From NCBI GenBank assembly GCA_016936505.1, contig JAFGXS010000047.1, forward strand, positions 1 through 61,783: DNA of 61,783 nt, written 5' to 3'. How positions within the stretch are numbered: the stretch's first letter is position 1; every line of letters starts with the position of its first letter. A program made the translations under genes and the position numbers. Below, piece after piece: positions 7,557-16,956 of the stretch. Below the pieces are notes generated by a model. It ran no database searches. It saw nothing but the letters and a program-made list of their open reading frames with translations, and had not been told where the DNA came from. Origin of the DNA: Bacteroidales bacterium (GTDB lineage Bacteria > Bacteroidota > Bacteroidia > Bacteroidales > F082).

Positions 7557-8285
7557 TTAAATTTTTAATAAATAATAATTTGAAGGGTATAATAGATCAT
7601 CTAATCTTAATCTCTTAGTAATCTTAAAAATCTTATAGTACTTCGAATAATTATATTCTACCCATTTACTTCGTATTGGTATTACTTTTCTATATATCGG
7701 TAACGCAAGTCGAAGAAACTCTTTTTCCGAGAATCCTGCATGAGCACCATACTCATTTTTAAAACGTCCAGTAATCTTATACCAATAATCCCTAGCATTA
7801 TAATTAATTATCTTTAAGATTCCTATTTTTAAATTTGAATTCAAGTAAGATGGAGTTAATCTATTCCTGTTGGGAAATCCAATGAAAATAACACCATTTG
7901 GAGAGAGTATTCTCTTTAGTTCTTGTAAGACCAATAGTGGATTTTCAACATGTTCTAAGACATGATAACAGTAAATAAAGGAAAAACTATTGTCATCAAT
8001 TGGTAAGTTATTCAAATCTGCAATAAAAAGGTTTAATTTATCATCCCTAACAACATTTGATTTAGGGAGATTAATATCAACTCCGGTAACCTGTTGTTTG
8101 AATACCCGCTGTAATGCAGTGGCCTCTTTCCCATTTCCACAGCCAGCGACAAAAATATTTCCAAATTTTTGTTCTGGTAAAACATCCTTTAATAATTCTT
8201 TAAGAAAATTCGATTTTTTTAAAAGAACGGAGTCATCTACTTCCACATTTTCTGCATATCCAATTATTTTATTAAATTTACTCAT
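7557..8285 (-). CDS. Class I SAM-dependent methyltransferase
   Basis: The 242-residue protein has the methyltransferase type 11 core. FVAGCGNGKEA (motif I, about 45-55) binds S-adenosylmethionine, VTGVDINLP is the acidic end of strand 2, and SFIYCYHVLEHVENPLLVL is the post-motif region. The second half is divergent and rich in aromatic and basic residues, as in sugar or lipid-linked methyltransferases. Its position between glycosyltransferase and epimerase genes suggests it methylates a sugar of the repeat unit. The acceptor cannot be named. Confidence 0.8.
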   Translation of the reverse strand: MSKFNKIIGYAENVEVDDSVLLKKSNFLKELLKDVLPEQKFGNIFVAGCGNGKEATALQRVFKQQVTGVDINLPKSNVVRDDKLNLFIADLNNLPIDDNSFSFIYCYHVLEHVENPLLVLQELKRILSPNGVIFIGFPNRNRLTPSYLNSNLKIGILKIINYNARDYWYKITGRFKNEYGAHAGFSEKEFLRLALPIYRKVIPIRSKWVEYNYSKYYKIFKITKRLRLDDLLYPSNYYLLKI

Positions 8286-8342
8286 AGCTAGTATTTTATA
8301 ACATAAAATTTTTAAATTACACTTATGCCAATCTATTTAGAA

Positions 8343-9518
8343 TTATTTCATTTCCCTTTGAAGAAAACCAAGTATCAAATTACAATAATCTTCATACGAG
8401 TTTTGTGTTCCTAAATGTTCTTCTTTATAAGCTCCGTAATTGCCTAATTTTGAAATTAAATTCTCAGGATTACATAACAGGCTCTCATATTCTTTCAGGC
8501 TTCCCAAAGTTAATGAGACATCTGCAAATTCATCAATTTTTAATTTTGAACCAGGGAACCCCAAAATTATAAGTGGTTTCCCCAATAAAATTGGCACAAA
8601 AAGGGCCGTACTGGAATGCCCCAGAATAATTGAAGACTCATTAACTAAATCATTTAATGTCCCTTCCTGAAATAATTTTATATCGGTTTCCTTATACAAA
8701 TTAGAATATTTAACAAAATCCTCCATGGGATGCAATTGCATTATAAAATCATATCCATATTGTTTGCTTAATGTGGCTATCTCTTGAATATAATCTCGTT
8801 CTTGATGATAATTAATCTTAGTTAATTTCATTTGAATGAAATTCTCATGAATGTACAGTACTCTTTTTTTGAGGGTATTATTAATTACTGTTTGGCTGGG
8901 AATATTAGTTTTAACTTTAAAAAGAGGATATCCAATTATTTTTGCATCTCGTTCCGAAAAAGAAAATATTTTTTCGTGGACTTTAAATGCTTCCTTTGAA
9001 AATAAATAAAATTCATCGATTCCGACATTACTATATCTTGTGAAAAAAAGTGCTCTTATGATAATCTTTATTTCCCGAAATACATTCCTTGGATTTAAAT
9101 TAATAAATTGAAAAAATAATTTAGTGAAGTGCAAATAATTTACAAATGAAGTCTTAAAATTTACACTACTTATTCTTGAGAAGAAAGAGATATGGTTTCT
9201 AGATATTAGTCCATGCTGAATATATATAATATTAACGTTTAAGAAATTAAATAGCCTAATCAATATCAACTCGAAAAAAGACCTAAATCCAAATATTACA
9301 AACAAATTTGGGTTGATTCTCTTTATCAAATAATAAATCTCAGTCAATTCATATTTTGATATATTTATTAACTTAATACCATCTATTGTATCAGTACTAT
9401 GATATTCTTCTCTATGAAAAATATACATCTCAACATTATTTTTAAATAACATTGGGGATAAGTTCAAAATCCAGTTCTTTAAAAAGCTATTCCGATGTAT
9501 ATAAAATATTAACCGCAT
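8343..9518 (-). CDS. Putative GT-B-fold glycosyl/polyol-phosphate transferase
   Basis: The 391-residue protein has no exact family I can name. Its layout is that of GT-B capsule enzymes. It has an N-terminal half with NPNLFVIFGFRSFFEL and IIYIQHGLISRNH, and a C-terminal half with LHPMEDFVKY and SSIILGHSSTALFVPILLGK. The last is the HSST-type donor-site motif found in polysialyltransferase- and CDP-glycerol-transferase-like proteins. There are no transmembrane helices. It probably adds a residue to the repeat unit. It is markedly AT-rich, like its neighbours in the cassette. Confidence 0.6.
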   Translation of the reverse strand: MRLIFYIHRNSFLKNWILNLSPMLFKNNVEMYIFHREEYHSTDTIDGIKLINISKYELTEIYYLIKRINPNLFVIFGFRSFFELILIRLFNFLNVNIIYIQHGLISRNHISFFSRISSVNFKTSFVNYLHFTKLFFQFINLNPRNVFREIKIIIRALFFTRYSNVGIDEFYLFSKEAFKVHEKIFSFSERDAKIIGYPLFKVKTNIPSQTVINNTLKKRVLYIHENFIQMKLTKINYHQERDYIQEIATLSKQYGYDFIMQLHPMEDFVKYSNLYKETDIKLFQEGTLNDLVNESSIILGHSSTALFVPILLGKPLIILGFPGSKLKIDEFADVSLTLGSLKEYESLLCNPENLISKLGNYGAYKEEHLGTQNSYEDYCNLILGFLQREMK

Positions 9519-9552
9519 ATGTTATATTTAAATATTGATTTACCTTCAATTT

Positions 9553-10980
9553 CTAATTCAATCTAGCATCTTTGATTAATCCTTTATTCTTTATATAAAA
9601 CACGATTAACACAATTATGAAGCCCCCCCCCTTTAAAAATGCACTAACATATTGATTTACCAAATCTTTTGAATAATTTAAATAACCTGTTATTAGTAAT
9701 ATTGAAATTAATATGAGTCCAACTCGTTTTAAATCGATAGCTATAAAAAAACAATGCTTCTTAGAATAAGAATAACTGATTATAAACAAATAAATTGATG
9801 ATATCAATGAAGAAAGAGCAGCTCCAGATAAGTTAAATTGCCTTATTAAAATAAAATTTAACATTACCATTACCACCATATTACTTAATCCAATAACCAT
9901 ATGCTCTTTCATTTTTTTACTTTGCTGAAACGATGCTCCAATAATCACACTGGTAATACTATTTAAAACCATCGCCAAACCGATAATTGGCACATATTTA
10001 TATGCGGCAAGGTAGTTTGGATTTAACAAATAGAATATTGCCTCTTTTGAGAATAGCGATAGAAATAAAAAGAATATCAACAAAATGTATATAATCAAAT
10101 GATTAACTTTAGACAATTTATCCTTAGCTACACTTTCAGGTTTATCAAAGACTGTTTCAAAAAACAAAGGATAATAGGCAAATGTAAAAGCAGTGGCTAC
10201 TACTCCAATTAATCCAGCTATTCTCAGGCTAATTGAATACAGTCCAACACTATCCAATGTAAAATAATTCGCAATAAATATTTTATCTGTTCCTGAAATA
10301 GCCCAGGCACCAAAAATATTAGGGATAAAAGGAAGGGAAAACGCAAAAGCTTGTTTTATCATCTGCAAATCGAAGCCTAGTGTAAATTTCTTTATTATGA
10401 TATAAATGAAAATTGGTGAAATAATTATTGCTCCATACATCTTTCCTTTTAGAATTCCAATGACTCCCTCATCTTTTACCAATAGAAAAAACAAGATTAG
10501 AGCTACACTTGAGATGATTTCAATAGTTGAAATTATTAAATATTCTTTGGCCTTATTTACTACTCTTAAATAACTTTTTGGTACCAACGAAAGTGAATAA
10601 AAAATAGATATTATAAGTGCATAAAAAAAATAAGGATAAAAGCTTATTTCTGGAAATATCTTTTGTAACAAACTCTGAGATAAAATTGCAATTGCAAAGA
10701 CAAATGCAATACTTATAAATATTACCACTGATATTGTCCCTAAAAACAACCTGTGCTTTCCAATACCCTTAAAATCCCAAAATAAACGTACTGCTGAATT
10801 TTCTAGACTTAAAGTAATAAATATTCCAAAAAAAGCTTGAATAACCATCATAGAACTAAGTATACCAAACTCTCCTGGATTCAAATATTTTGTATATAAA
10901 GGTAAAAGAAAAAATCCAACAGCCTGAGGTAGCATGTTAGATATCAGGTATAAGCCTGTGTTTTTGAAAATACTATTCAA
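9553..10980 (-). CDS. wzx: Wzx-type oligosaccharide flippase
   Basis: The 475-residue membrane protein of the polysaccharide-exporter (MATE/MOP-type) superfamily has about 12-14 hydrophobic helices. It has the typical start (NTGLYLISNMLPQAVGFFLL, about 7-26) and the region AGLIGVVATAFTFAYYPLFF. It should flip the lipid-linked repeat unit across the inner membrane. A run of nine G in the coding strand (9623-9631) encodes residues about 451-453 within KGGGF, close to the last helix. A one-base slip would replace the final 20-25 residues. It is followed in the operon by the 8.3-kb transferase gene. Confidence 0.9.
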   Translation of the reverse strand: MNSIFKNTGLYLISNMLPQAVGFFLLPLYTKYLNPGEFGILSSMMVIQAFFGIFITLSLENSAVRLFWDFKGIGKHRLFLGTISVVIFISIAFVFAIAILSQSLLQKIFPEISFYPYFFYALIISIFYSLSLVPKSYLRVVNKAKEYLIISTIEIISSVALILFFLLVKDEGVIGILKGKMYGAIIISPIFIYIIIKKFTLGFDLQMIKQAFAFSLPFIPNIFGAWAISGTDKIFIANYFTLDSVGLYSISLRIAGLIGVVATAFTFAYYPLFFETVFDKPESVAKDKLSKVNHLIIYILLIFFLFLSLFSKEAIFYLLNPNYLAAYKYVPIIGLAMVLNSITSVIIGASFQQSKKMKEHMVIGLSNMVVMVMLNFILIRQFNLSGAALSSLISSIYLFIISYSYSKKHCFFIAIDLKRVGLILISILLITGYLNYSKDLVNQYVSAFLKGGGFIIVLIVFYIKNKGLIKDARLN

Positions 10981-11014
10981 TGAAGTAATTAATGTTTTGC
11001 TGGATTTATACTAC

Positions 11015-12100
11015 TTAGTACAATAGTTGTTGATTTTGTCTGGTTTTATTTAAATCTTTATTTGTTGTATTAAAGTTAACCACCGTTTCCTTTATGTTAT
11101 TAATTTCAAAAATATCTTGTGATTTCAACATTCTTTTCCGTTCTTCACCATATGAGTGATAATATCTAAAATTTTCAAATACAATTAATATATTGTCTAT
11201 CCCTATATATTTTAAAATTTGTCTAAGTAATTTTAAAAAAGTCCTAAATAACTTTTTTTCATGCCTTTGCATAATATTTTTCTTATACTCGAGCAGAACT
11301 CCTTTAATTCTTTTTTTATCATTTCTATGATTTGATCTTGACAGGTTAATTAATTTCTCAAATATTAAATTGGTAGCTAAATCAATCCTATCTATTGAAT
11401 ACTGCGAATTTATCAGTTCAGGTACATCAACCGAAAAATCATGTTTCTCTCTTGAAGAAAATAAAACTGGAAGTACTGCCTTTTTCCCCATCAACATACT
11501 TAATGATGATGGGAATATTTCATGTAGTCCCCAGTCTCTAAAATTTGTTGACGTTTCCTTCCAAATTGATTTTAGTACTTCTGTTCTATGTACCGCATAA
11601 AAAGTGACCTCGTAATCTAATAGATGAGATTCAAAACGTTCAAGAGGGTCTTTATTTTGAACAGAATGATCATTCGGATAACCCACAGCCCAATAAAATT
11701 TATTGGTAAAAAGTCCTTTCCAATGGACAATAAATTTTCCTTGAGCTAAAGAGTAATCTGGGTTCATTTCCAGAAAATCAACACATTTATCAATACCTAT
11801 CGGTAAAATAAAATCATCGTCTGCACATAAACATGAAAAAGGGGTACTAACGTCCTCAATACCCTTGGCTATTTTTTCTGCAATAAAAATTTTCGAGTCA
11901 TACTTTTTATAAATTATTCTCTGGTGATCAAATAATCTTTGAAATTCATCAGAATGAATAGAAATATCATCACTACTTGAATCCAAAATAATAATTGAAA
12001 ATGGGAAACCGAAATTCCTATAATAGTTCAACAATCTAAGTAAATACTGGTATCTATTATATGTTGTAATGATTAAAGTAAACTTATCTTCTAATTCCAT
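11015..12100 (-). CDS. Family 2 (GT-A) glycosyltransferase, TIGR00180-like
   Basis: The 361-residue protein begins with the GT-A pattern FTLIITTYNRYQYLLRLL (about 7-24). IIILDSSSDD follows, then the metal-binding CADDDFILP near residue 95. The WxDLxE-type end of the domain is not obvious, but the arrangement fits the TIGR00180 glycosyltransferase group. The C-terminal third is basic and amphipathic (KKRIKGVLLEYKKNI and beyond), suiting membrane association. It lies between wzx and hddA in the heptose part of the locus. Donor and acceptor are unknown. Confidence 0.75.
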   Translation of the reverse strand: MELEDKFTLIITTYNRYQYLLRLLNYYRNFGFPFSIIILDSSSDDISIHSDEFQRLFDHQRIIYKKYDSKIFIAEKIAKGIEDVSTPFSCLCADDDFILPIGIDKCVDFLEMNPDYSLAQGKFIVHWKGLFTNKFYWAVGYPNDHSVQNKDPLERFESHLLDYEVTFYAVHRTEVLKSIWKETSTNFRDWGLHEIFPSSLSMLMGKKAVLPVLFSSREKHDFSVDVPELINSQYSIDRIDLATNLIFEKLINLSRSNHRNDKKRIKGVLLEYKKNIMQRHEKKLFRTFLKLLRQILKYIGIDNILIVFENFRYYHSYGEERKRMLKSQDIFEINNIKETVVNFNTTNKDLNKTRQNQQLLY

Positions 12101-12114
12101 CGCCCAATAAATAA

Positions 12115-13110
12115 CTAAAATTGTCTTTGGTCATAATAGGTAATTCTTGTGCCGGCATCTTCAAATTTAAACTTCATCTCAACAAGATCCTTTAAGGCCT
12201 CACGAATGTTATCATGGAAAATTTTTTCAGCATAAAATAATAGAAACCCACCTCCTCCTGCACCGAGTAACTTGCCACCAACTGCGCCGGCATCAATTGC
12301 TCTTTGGTAATAATCATCAATTTCTTCAGACGAAATCTCATTGGTTATACTCTTCTTTAATATCCAGCTTTCATGAAGAATTTTACCAAATTCATTTAAG
12401 TTATTATTACCTGATGAGAATACTTGGCTAAGCGAAGGGATATAGTCTCTCATTTTTGTTAAGGTATTAAACTTTTCATCTATTCTGTCTACTTGTTTTC
12501 TTAGTATTTTACTAGCATCCCTTTCTTTCTTTGTAAAGAACAACAATAATCTACTTTCGATCTCATTTTTAATCTCTGGCTGATAAAAAACTGGCTCTAC
12601 AGTTACTGTCTCATCGGCATGAAATGTGAAAACATTAAGATTGCCATAGGATGCGGCATAATGATCCTGTTTTCCAATATTTCGCTTTAGAATATTTATC
12701 TCAATATGTGCTGCCATTTTTGCCAGCTCGCTCTTTGTAACCATTTGTCCCTTTAAAGCATATAACGCGTGCAACAAACCAACAGTGAAAGTGCTTGAAG
12801 AACCTAAACCAGTCCCAGCAGGGACATCAGCAAAAGTTGTAATTTCCACCGGAAAATCGATGTTAAATAATTTAAGAGCTTCTCTTACAATGGGATGTTC
12901 AATTTCATCAATTGTATTCCTAAATTCAGTTTTACTCCAATTGATTCTGTATTTAAAATCTACAAAATCTAATTGTCGTTTTACTGCTACATAGATGTAT
13001 TTGTCAATGGAGGTATTTAGTACAGCTCCTTTTGAATGTAGATAGAACTTTTTAATATCTGTACCACCTCCCACAAAACTAATTCTTAATGGCGTTCTAG
13101 AAATTATCAT
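12115..13110 (-). CDS. hddA: D-glycero-alpha-D-manno-heptose 7-phosphate kinase
   Basis: This 331-residue GHMP kinase has the three family motifs. These are RTPLRISFVGGGTD (about 5-18), the ATP-binding PAGTGLGSSSTFTVGLLHA (about 97-115) and GGKLLGAGGGGFLLF near 275. The RISFVGGGTD start is typical of HddA and related sugar kinases. HddA makes D-glycero-D-manno-heptose 1,7-bisphosphate in the GDP-heptose route. The two neighbouring functions, isomerase (gmhA) and the fused phosphatase/guanylyltransferase, are encoded upstream in the same operon, which strengthens the call. A fucokinase-like substrate is the main alternative. Confidence 0.88.
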   Translation of the reverse strand: MIISRTPLRISFVGGGTDIKKFYLHSKGAVLNTSIDKYIYVAVKRQLDFVDFKYRINWSKTEFRNTIDEIEHPIVREALKLFNIDFPVEITTFADVPAGTGLGSSSTFTVGLLHALYALKGQMVTKSELAKMAAHIEINILKRNIGKQDHYAASYGNLNVFTFHADETVTVEPVFYQPEIKNEIESRLLLFFTKKERDASKILRKQVDRIDEKFNTLTKMRDYIPSLSQVFSSGNNNLNEFGKILHESWILKKSITNEISSEEIDDYYQRAIDAGAVGGKLLGAGGGGFLLFYAEKIFHDNIREALKDLVEMKFKFEDAGTRITYYDQRQF

Positions 13111-13119
13111 AGATTAAAA

Positions 13120-13848
13120 TTATTTTATCTTTTTCAAGTACCCATCAGGGCAATATGAAGCAAACAACTTATTATATTCTTTATCAATTATAAACTCATC
13201 TGTATCCGCAAGAAACATGTTGATTGCTTCCATTGGTCCGTTATTTATATAATAGTCTTCTGCTGCTGCTCTTTTAGCCATTTCAGATGTATGAGTATCA
13301 AAGACAACTAAATAACTATCTTTAGTAACAAACCTGCTATATTTTTTTAGTTCAGCAAAAACATGATCTCGAGTGTGATTTGAATCAAGTGCAACAATAA
13401 CGGTAGATTTGTCCGGAATTTTATCACTTATCTTCTTCAAGTTTTCTTCGGATAATGAATCACCTTCAATCATTTCAATTCTATTAATCATCGGATGAAC
13501 TTCCAGAACTTTTCTATTGTGTTCACGAATATCGATATCAATTCCTATTACCCTTCCTTTTCCAAGTAATTCTAAAAGAGATGCATAATAAATAAGGGAA
13601 CCACCATGTGCAATTCCCGTCTCAACAATAATATCAGGCTTAATCTTAAATATCAACTCCTGCATAAGAATAAGATCTTCGGGTGTTTGAATTACAGGAA
13701 CCCCTAACCACTCAATTTCGTATGCTAATTTGTTTTTTGCTGATGCAACCACAAATTCGAATGCAGTATCTTTTAATTCTTCATTATTCTTATTTTCTTC
13801 TTTAAGAACGTACTTACTTAAAGATGTAATTTTACTGTAGTCTTTCAT
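13120..13848 (-). CDS. CmcI/cephalosporin-hydroxylase-family methyltransferase-like protein
   Basis: The 242-residue protein resembles the CmcI family (rhamnosyl O-methyltransferase/cephalosporin hydroxylase). Features are WLGVPVIQTPEDLILMQELI (about 45-64), the SAM-binding VETGIAHGGSLIYYASLLE, VIGIDIDIREHNR, and VALDSNHTRDHVFAEL with the Asp and His pair expected near the metal. Family members in polysaccharide loci are usually regarded as sugar O-methyltransferases. It stands between hddA and a sugar reductase/epimerase gene, so a methylated heptose or other sugar is plausible. The exact reaction is not certain. Confidence 0.75.
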   Translation of the reverse strand: MKDYSKITSLSKYVLKEENKNNEELKDTAFEFVVASAKNKLAYEIEWLGVPVIQTPEDLILMQELIFKIKPDIIVETGIAHGGSLIYYASLLELLGKGRVIGIDIDIREHNRKVLEVHPMINRIEMIEGDSLSEENLKKISDKIPDKSTVIVALDSNHTRDHVFAELKKYSRFVTKDSYLVVFDTHTSEMAKRAAAEDYYINNGPMEAINMFLADTDEFIIDKEYNKLFASYCPDGYLKKIK

Positions 13849-13863
13849 ATTTCTTTATTTATT

Positions 13864-14751
13864 TTAATGATTAATAATTTCATTTATTCCATCTTCAATA
13901 CTATAGACAGGATTCCAACCAAGGTTTTTCATTTTTGAAATATCTGCCCAGAAATTTGAAAAATCCCCTATTGGAATACTTAATAAGCCTTCTGTAATTT
14001 CAGTCCTCCCTGTTAATAAAAATTCCGCCTTTTTACATATTTCCATAACACTTGTAGAATACCCACTACCCAAATTATAGATCCCTGATTCTAACTCACC
14101 TTTATAGTTTACTATGAAATCAGTAGCTAGCGCAATATCTTTAGAAAAAATAAAATCATTTTTATTATACAGATTCCTAATGTCTGGAGAAACCCCATTT
14201 GCTAAAGAATTCAAAATCATTGGAATAAGGGACTCCTTTCTTTGCCCTAACCCATATACATAGAAATAGCGAAACCAGATCAAATCAATATTCTTCTGTT
14301 CAGATTTAAATTCTAAATATCTGTAAAGACTTTGTTTTGCCCAAGAAAAATAGGAATTTATAGTAGTATTATCTTTCTCATTTACTTCCCCGTTTTTTTC
14401 CCCATATTCAAAGCAGCTACCAGAAACAATAATTCTCTTACAGTTTGTTTCTTCAATTATAAAATCAAACAAATTAAGAGAATTATCAAGATTTAACCTT
14501 GATATTCCCTCTGAAAAATCGGGGATTCCTTGCCAAGCTAAGTGAACTACTACGTCAGGATTGAATATTTTAATCCTATTTTTATATGCTTCCAAATTAG
14601 CGAGATCACCATATACCCATGATATATTCTCTTTCTGGATATCAGATTCCTTTTCCCTAAATCCCATTGCAAGCACTTCATTGTTATCTAACAGTTGAGC
14701 AGTAACATATTTGCCAATAAAACCATTAGATCCAGTTATAAGAACCCTCAT
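13864..14751 (-). CDS. NAD-dependent sugar epimerase/reductase with altered YxxxK
   Basis: The 295-residue extended SDR has the N-terminal ITGSNGFIGKYVTAQLL (about 5-21), VHLAWQG and SGSCFEYG with the catalytic-site Ser/Cys segment. Where YxxxK is expected the sequence is YFSWAKQSLYRYLEF. The residue four before the Lys is Phe, with a Tyr one further back, so the usual Tyr seems shifted or lost. Members in 6-deoxy-heptose and dTDP/GDP-sugar loci act as C4 reductases. It overlaps the 3,5-epimerase-like gene by one base, so the pair is probably co-translated and acts in sequence. Confidence 0.75.
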   Translation of the reverse strand: MRVLITGSNGFIGKYVTAQLLDNNEVLAMGFREKESDIQKENISWVYGDLANLEAYKNRIKIFNPDVVVHLAWQGIPDFSEGISRLNLDNSLNLFDFIIEETNCKRIIVSGSCFEYGEKNGEVNEKDNTTINSYFSWAKQSLYRYLEFKSEQKNIDLIWFRYFYVYGLGQRKESLIPMILNSLANGVSPDIRNLYNKNDFIFSKDIALATDFIVNYKGELESGIYNLGSGYSTSVMEICKKAEFLLTGRTEITEGLLSIPIGDFSNFWADISKMKNLGWNPVYSIEDGINEIINH

Positions 14752-15293
14752 TATCTACTCTTTACAGGTTTGTAATCAGGATGGTTATTATCTTTTTCTG
14801 AGATAAATTTAGGTTCAGCCGGCCACTTAAAATTAAACAATGGGTCATTATACTTGATGCCTCTTTCAGATTTCGGGTGATATGATTCCGAACAGTAATA
14901 CTGAATTATGGAGTTATCTTCTAATGTCAGAAAAGCATTGGCACAACCAGTTGGAACATGTATACTTCTTCGGTTTGTTCCACTCAGCTCAAAGGAAAGC
15001 CATTCAAGATAAGTTGGTGAGTCAGGCCTTAAATCAACAACAATATCGTAGATTTTGCCATATAAACAGGATAAAGTTTTTCCTTCACCATGTGGTGGTA
15101 ATTGATAATGGAAACCCCTCAGCGTATAGGCGAAGTTATTTTCAGAGACATTAGCCTGCATAACCTTATTATTGATTTCATGATCAGCAAATTCCTGTTG
15201 ACAGAAGTGCCTTCTAAAAGCACCACGATGGTCTATAAAGGGCTCTGATTCTATTAAAAAGACATCTTTTAATTTTTGCTCAAAAAATTTCAC
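14751..15293 (-). CDS. RmlC-like NDP-4-keto-sugar 3,5-epimerase
   Basis: This 180-residue cupin-fold epimerase resembles dTDP-4-dehydrorhamnose 3,5-epimerase. It has FLIESEPFIDHRGAFRRHF (about 12-30), QANVSENNFAYTLRGFHYQL with the catalytic-site His, GKIYDIVVDLRPDSPTY, and VPTGCANAFLTLEDNSIIQYYCSESY with the Tyr. No rmlA, rmlB or rmlD genes are present, so dTDP-rhamnose is unlikely. An epimerase for a GDP-4-keto-6-deoxy-heptose, as in Campylobacter capsule loci, fits the neighbouring heptose genes (inference). It overlaps both neighbours by a few bases. Confidence 0.82.
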   Translation of the reverse strand: MKFFEQKLKDVFLIESEPFIDHRGAFRRHFCQQEFADHEINNKVMQANVSENNFAYTLRGFHYQLPPHGEGKTLSCLYGKIYDIVVDLRPDSPTYLEWLSFELSGTNRRSIHVPTGCANAFLTLEDNSIIQYYCSESYHPKSERGIKYNDPLFNFKWPAEPKFISEKDNNHPDYKPVKSR

Positions 15294-16336
15294 TTGTTAT
15301 ATTTTTTAGTCCAACATAAATTATTATTCAGTTTATTTTGTTCAAGCAAATATTTAATACTTTCCAGCCTTACAGTTTTCCTTCCTCTGAAATCTTTTTC
15401 GGTGAAATTAACTTGATTAAATAAATCTACAAGTTCTCTACCTCCCATATCAAGATCCCATTGTGGCTTATAATAATCTTTCAACACTGTTAAAATTTTA
15501 TTGAAACTGACTCTATAGGTACGTGAATCCGAACCATGTTCTCTAGTAAATGTAAGTTCACTACCAGGAACTGCTCGCTGTGCTGCTTCAGCCAAGTCTC
15601 TAACAGTATAGTTTCCGTTTTTTATTCCAACATTAAACCCTTGTCCCTGTACCAATTCAGCAGGAGCTTCTAGTCCAGAAATAAATGCATTCGCTACATC
15701 CTGAATATGGACAACCGGTCTCCAGGGTGAACCATCACTTTTAATTTCTATCTTTCCTGTAGTATAAGCACAAGCAACCAAATTATTAAACACGATGTCA
15801 GTCCTTAATTTAGGACTGGCACCAAAGACCGTAGAAGGCCTGAATGAAGTCACAATAAATTTATCATCAGCAAGTTTGTTTAATTCCAATTCTGCTTCCC
15901 ATTTGGTTTTTGCATATTCTGTTAAGGGGTTTTTATTGCTATTGTCTTCTTCCAATTCATCATCTGAATTTGAAATACCGTACATACTTTGTGAGGACCC
16001 ATAGACAAACCTTTTTACTCCGGCTAGTTTCGCAAGATTCGCGAGCCGCATAGTTGCTTCAAAATTAATATCTCTTGTTAACTGAGGATTCAACTCACCA
16101 AGAGGATCATTTGACAAAGCTGCCAAATGTATAATTGCATCAATACCTTTTATATCTTCAATCGTACAGTCCCTAGTATCTTTTCTTATCTGTTGATACT
16201 TAATATCTACCTTATATAGCCAACTATCTGGATAAAGATCAGTATCATATCCCACAACTTCATATGACTTTTCTATTAATTTTTGAGATAGAACAGATCC
16301 AATATACCCTAGGTTTCCAGTCAATAATACCTTCAT
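15290..16336 (-). CDS. NAD-dependent epimerase/dehydratase (extended SDR)
   Basis: The 348-residue protein has LTGNLGYIGSVLSQKL (about 4-19) for NAD binding, VVGYDTDLY, IIHLAALSNDP, the site region YGSSQSMYG, the catalytic YAKTK and a substrate loop VVHIQDVANAF. It is of the UDP-glucose 4-epimerase-like type often found beside RmlC-like genes in surface-polysaccharide loci. It overlaps the 3,5-epimerase-like gene by 4 bases, so it probably handles the same nucleotide sugar. Whether it dehydrates or epimerises cannot be decided. The length is slightly long because of a C-terminal tail rich in Asn and Lys. Confidence 0.8.
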   Translation of the reverse strand: MKVLLTGNLGYIGSVLSQKLIEKSYEVVGYDTDLYPDSWLYKVDIKYQQIRKDTRDCTIEDIKGIDAIIHLAALSNDPLGELNPQLTRDINFEATMRLANLAKLAGVKRFVYGSSQSMYGISNSDDELEEDNSNKNPLTEYAKTKWEAELELNKLADDKFIVTSFRPSTVFGASPKLRTDIVFNNLVACAYTTGKIEIKSDGSPWRPVVHIQDVANAFISGLEAPAELVQGQGFNVGIKNGNYTVRDLAEAAQRAVPGSELTFTREHGSDSRTYRVSFNKILTVLKDYYKPQWDLDMGGRELVDLFNQVNFTEKDFRGRKTVRLESIKYLLEQNKLNNNLCWTKKYNK

Positions 16337-16380
16337 ATTTCTAAAAATTATTGTTAATCCTCTATATAACTTCTTCTTGA

Positions 16381-16929
16381 TTATGCAGAATATTCAATTT
16401 TCCCAATAATCCTATCAGTAATTGCCAAGAGCCAGATATGGTGTGTCATCTCTATAATATTATAAGCCTTACTTTCAATAAAAAGATTGATATCACCAAT
16501 CTTTTTTAACGGGTTATCCGAATTAAATCCAGAAACTGTGATTAATTTAAGCCCCATTTTTTTTGCCTCTAAAGCCCCATTTAGAATATTCCTAGATGTG
16601 CCACTGCTACTAATAAGGATAACTGTGTCACCTTCATCTGCATAAAATTTCAAAGCTTGTTTTACCCATTCTTCATACCCATAATCATTAGAAAAACAAG
16701 TCAACAAATCAGCCTCATTAAAATTTATAGCTCTAATGCCTGCATTTTTGGTTAAATCCACAGCAACATGGCTGGCCATTGCGGCACTTCCACCGTTACC
16801 AACTATTATTATTTTTCGTTTTTTTTGATTTGTTTCTTTTATAAGTGCTACAGCTTTATCAAGCAACTCAAAATCGATATCTGCAATTTTTTCACTTATC
16901 AGATTAAAATATTCTTTATAAAAGTTCAT
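16381..16929 (-). CDS. gmhA: GmhA-like SIS-domain phosphoheptose isomerase
   Basis: This 182-residue single SIS-domain protein has the phosphate-binding VGNGGSAAMASHVAVDLTK (about 43-61). LLTCFSNDYGYEEWVKQAL and LISSSGTSRNIL follow, and then EMTHHIWLLAITD, with the metal-site His region, near the C-terminus. These match GmhA, which converts sedoheptulose 7-phosphate to D-glycero-D-manno-heptose 7-phosphate. It sits in the same operon as the fused hddC-gmhB gene and hddA, completing the pathway. The overall pattern is somewhat divergent from enterobacterial GmhA, so specificity is inferred partly from context. Confidence 0.82.
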   Translation of the reverse strand: MNFYKEYFNLISEKIADIDFELLDKAVALIKETNQKKRKIIIVGNGGSAAMASHVAVDLTKNAGIRAINFNEADLLTCFSNDYGYEEWVKQALKFYADEGDTVILISSSGTSRNILNGALEAKKMGLKLITVSGFNSDNPLKKIGDINLFIESKAYNIIEMTHHIWLLAITDRIIGKIEYSA

Positions 16930-16956
16930 AATAATTGTTTTTATATTGGTTAATAT

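Noticed and set aside
14751..16336. dTDP-rhamnose (rml) operon
   Set aside because: Only an RmlC-like gene is present; rmlA, rmlB and rmlD are missing, and the neighbours belong to GDP-heptose synthesis.
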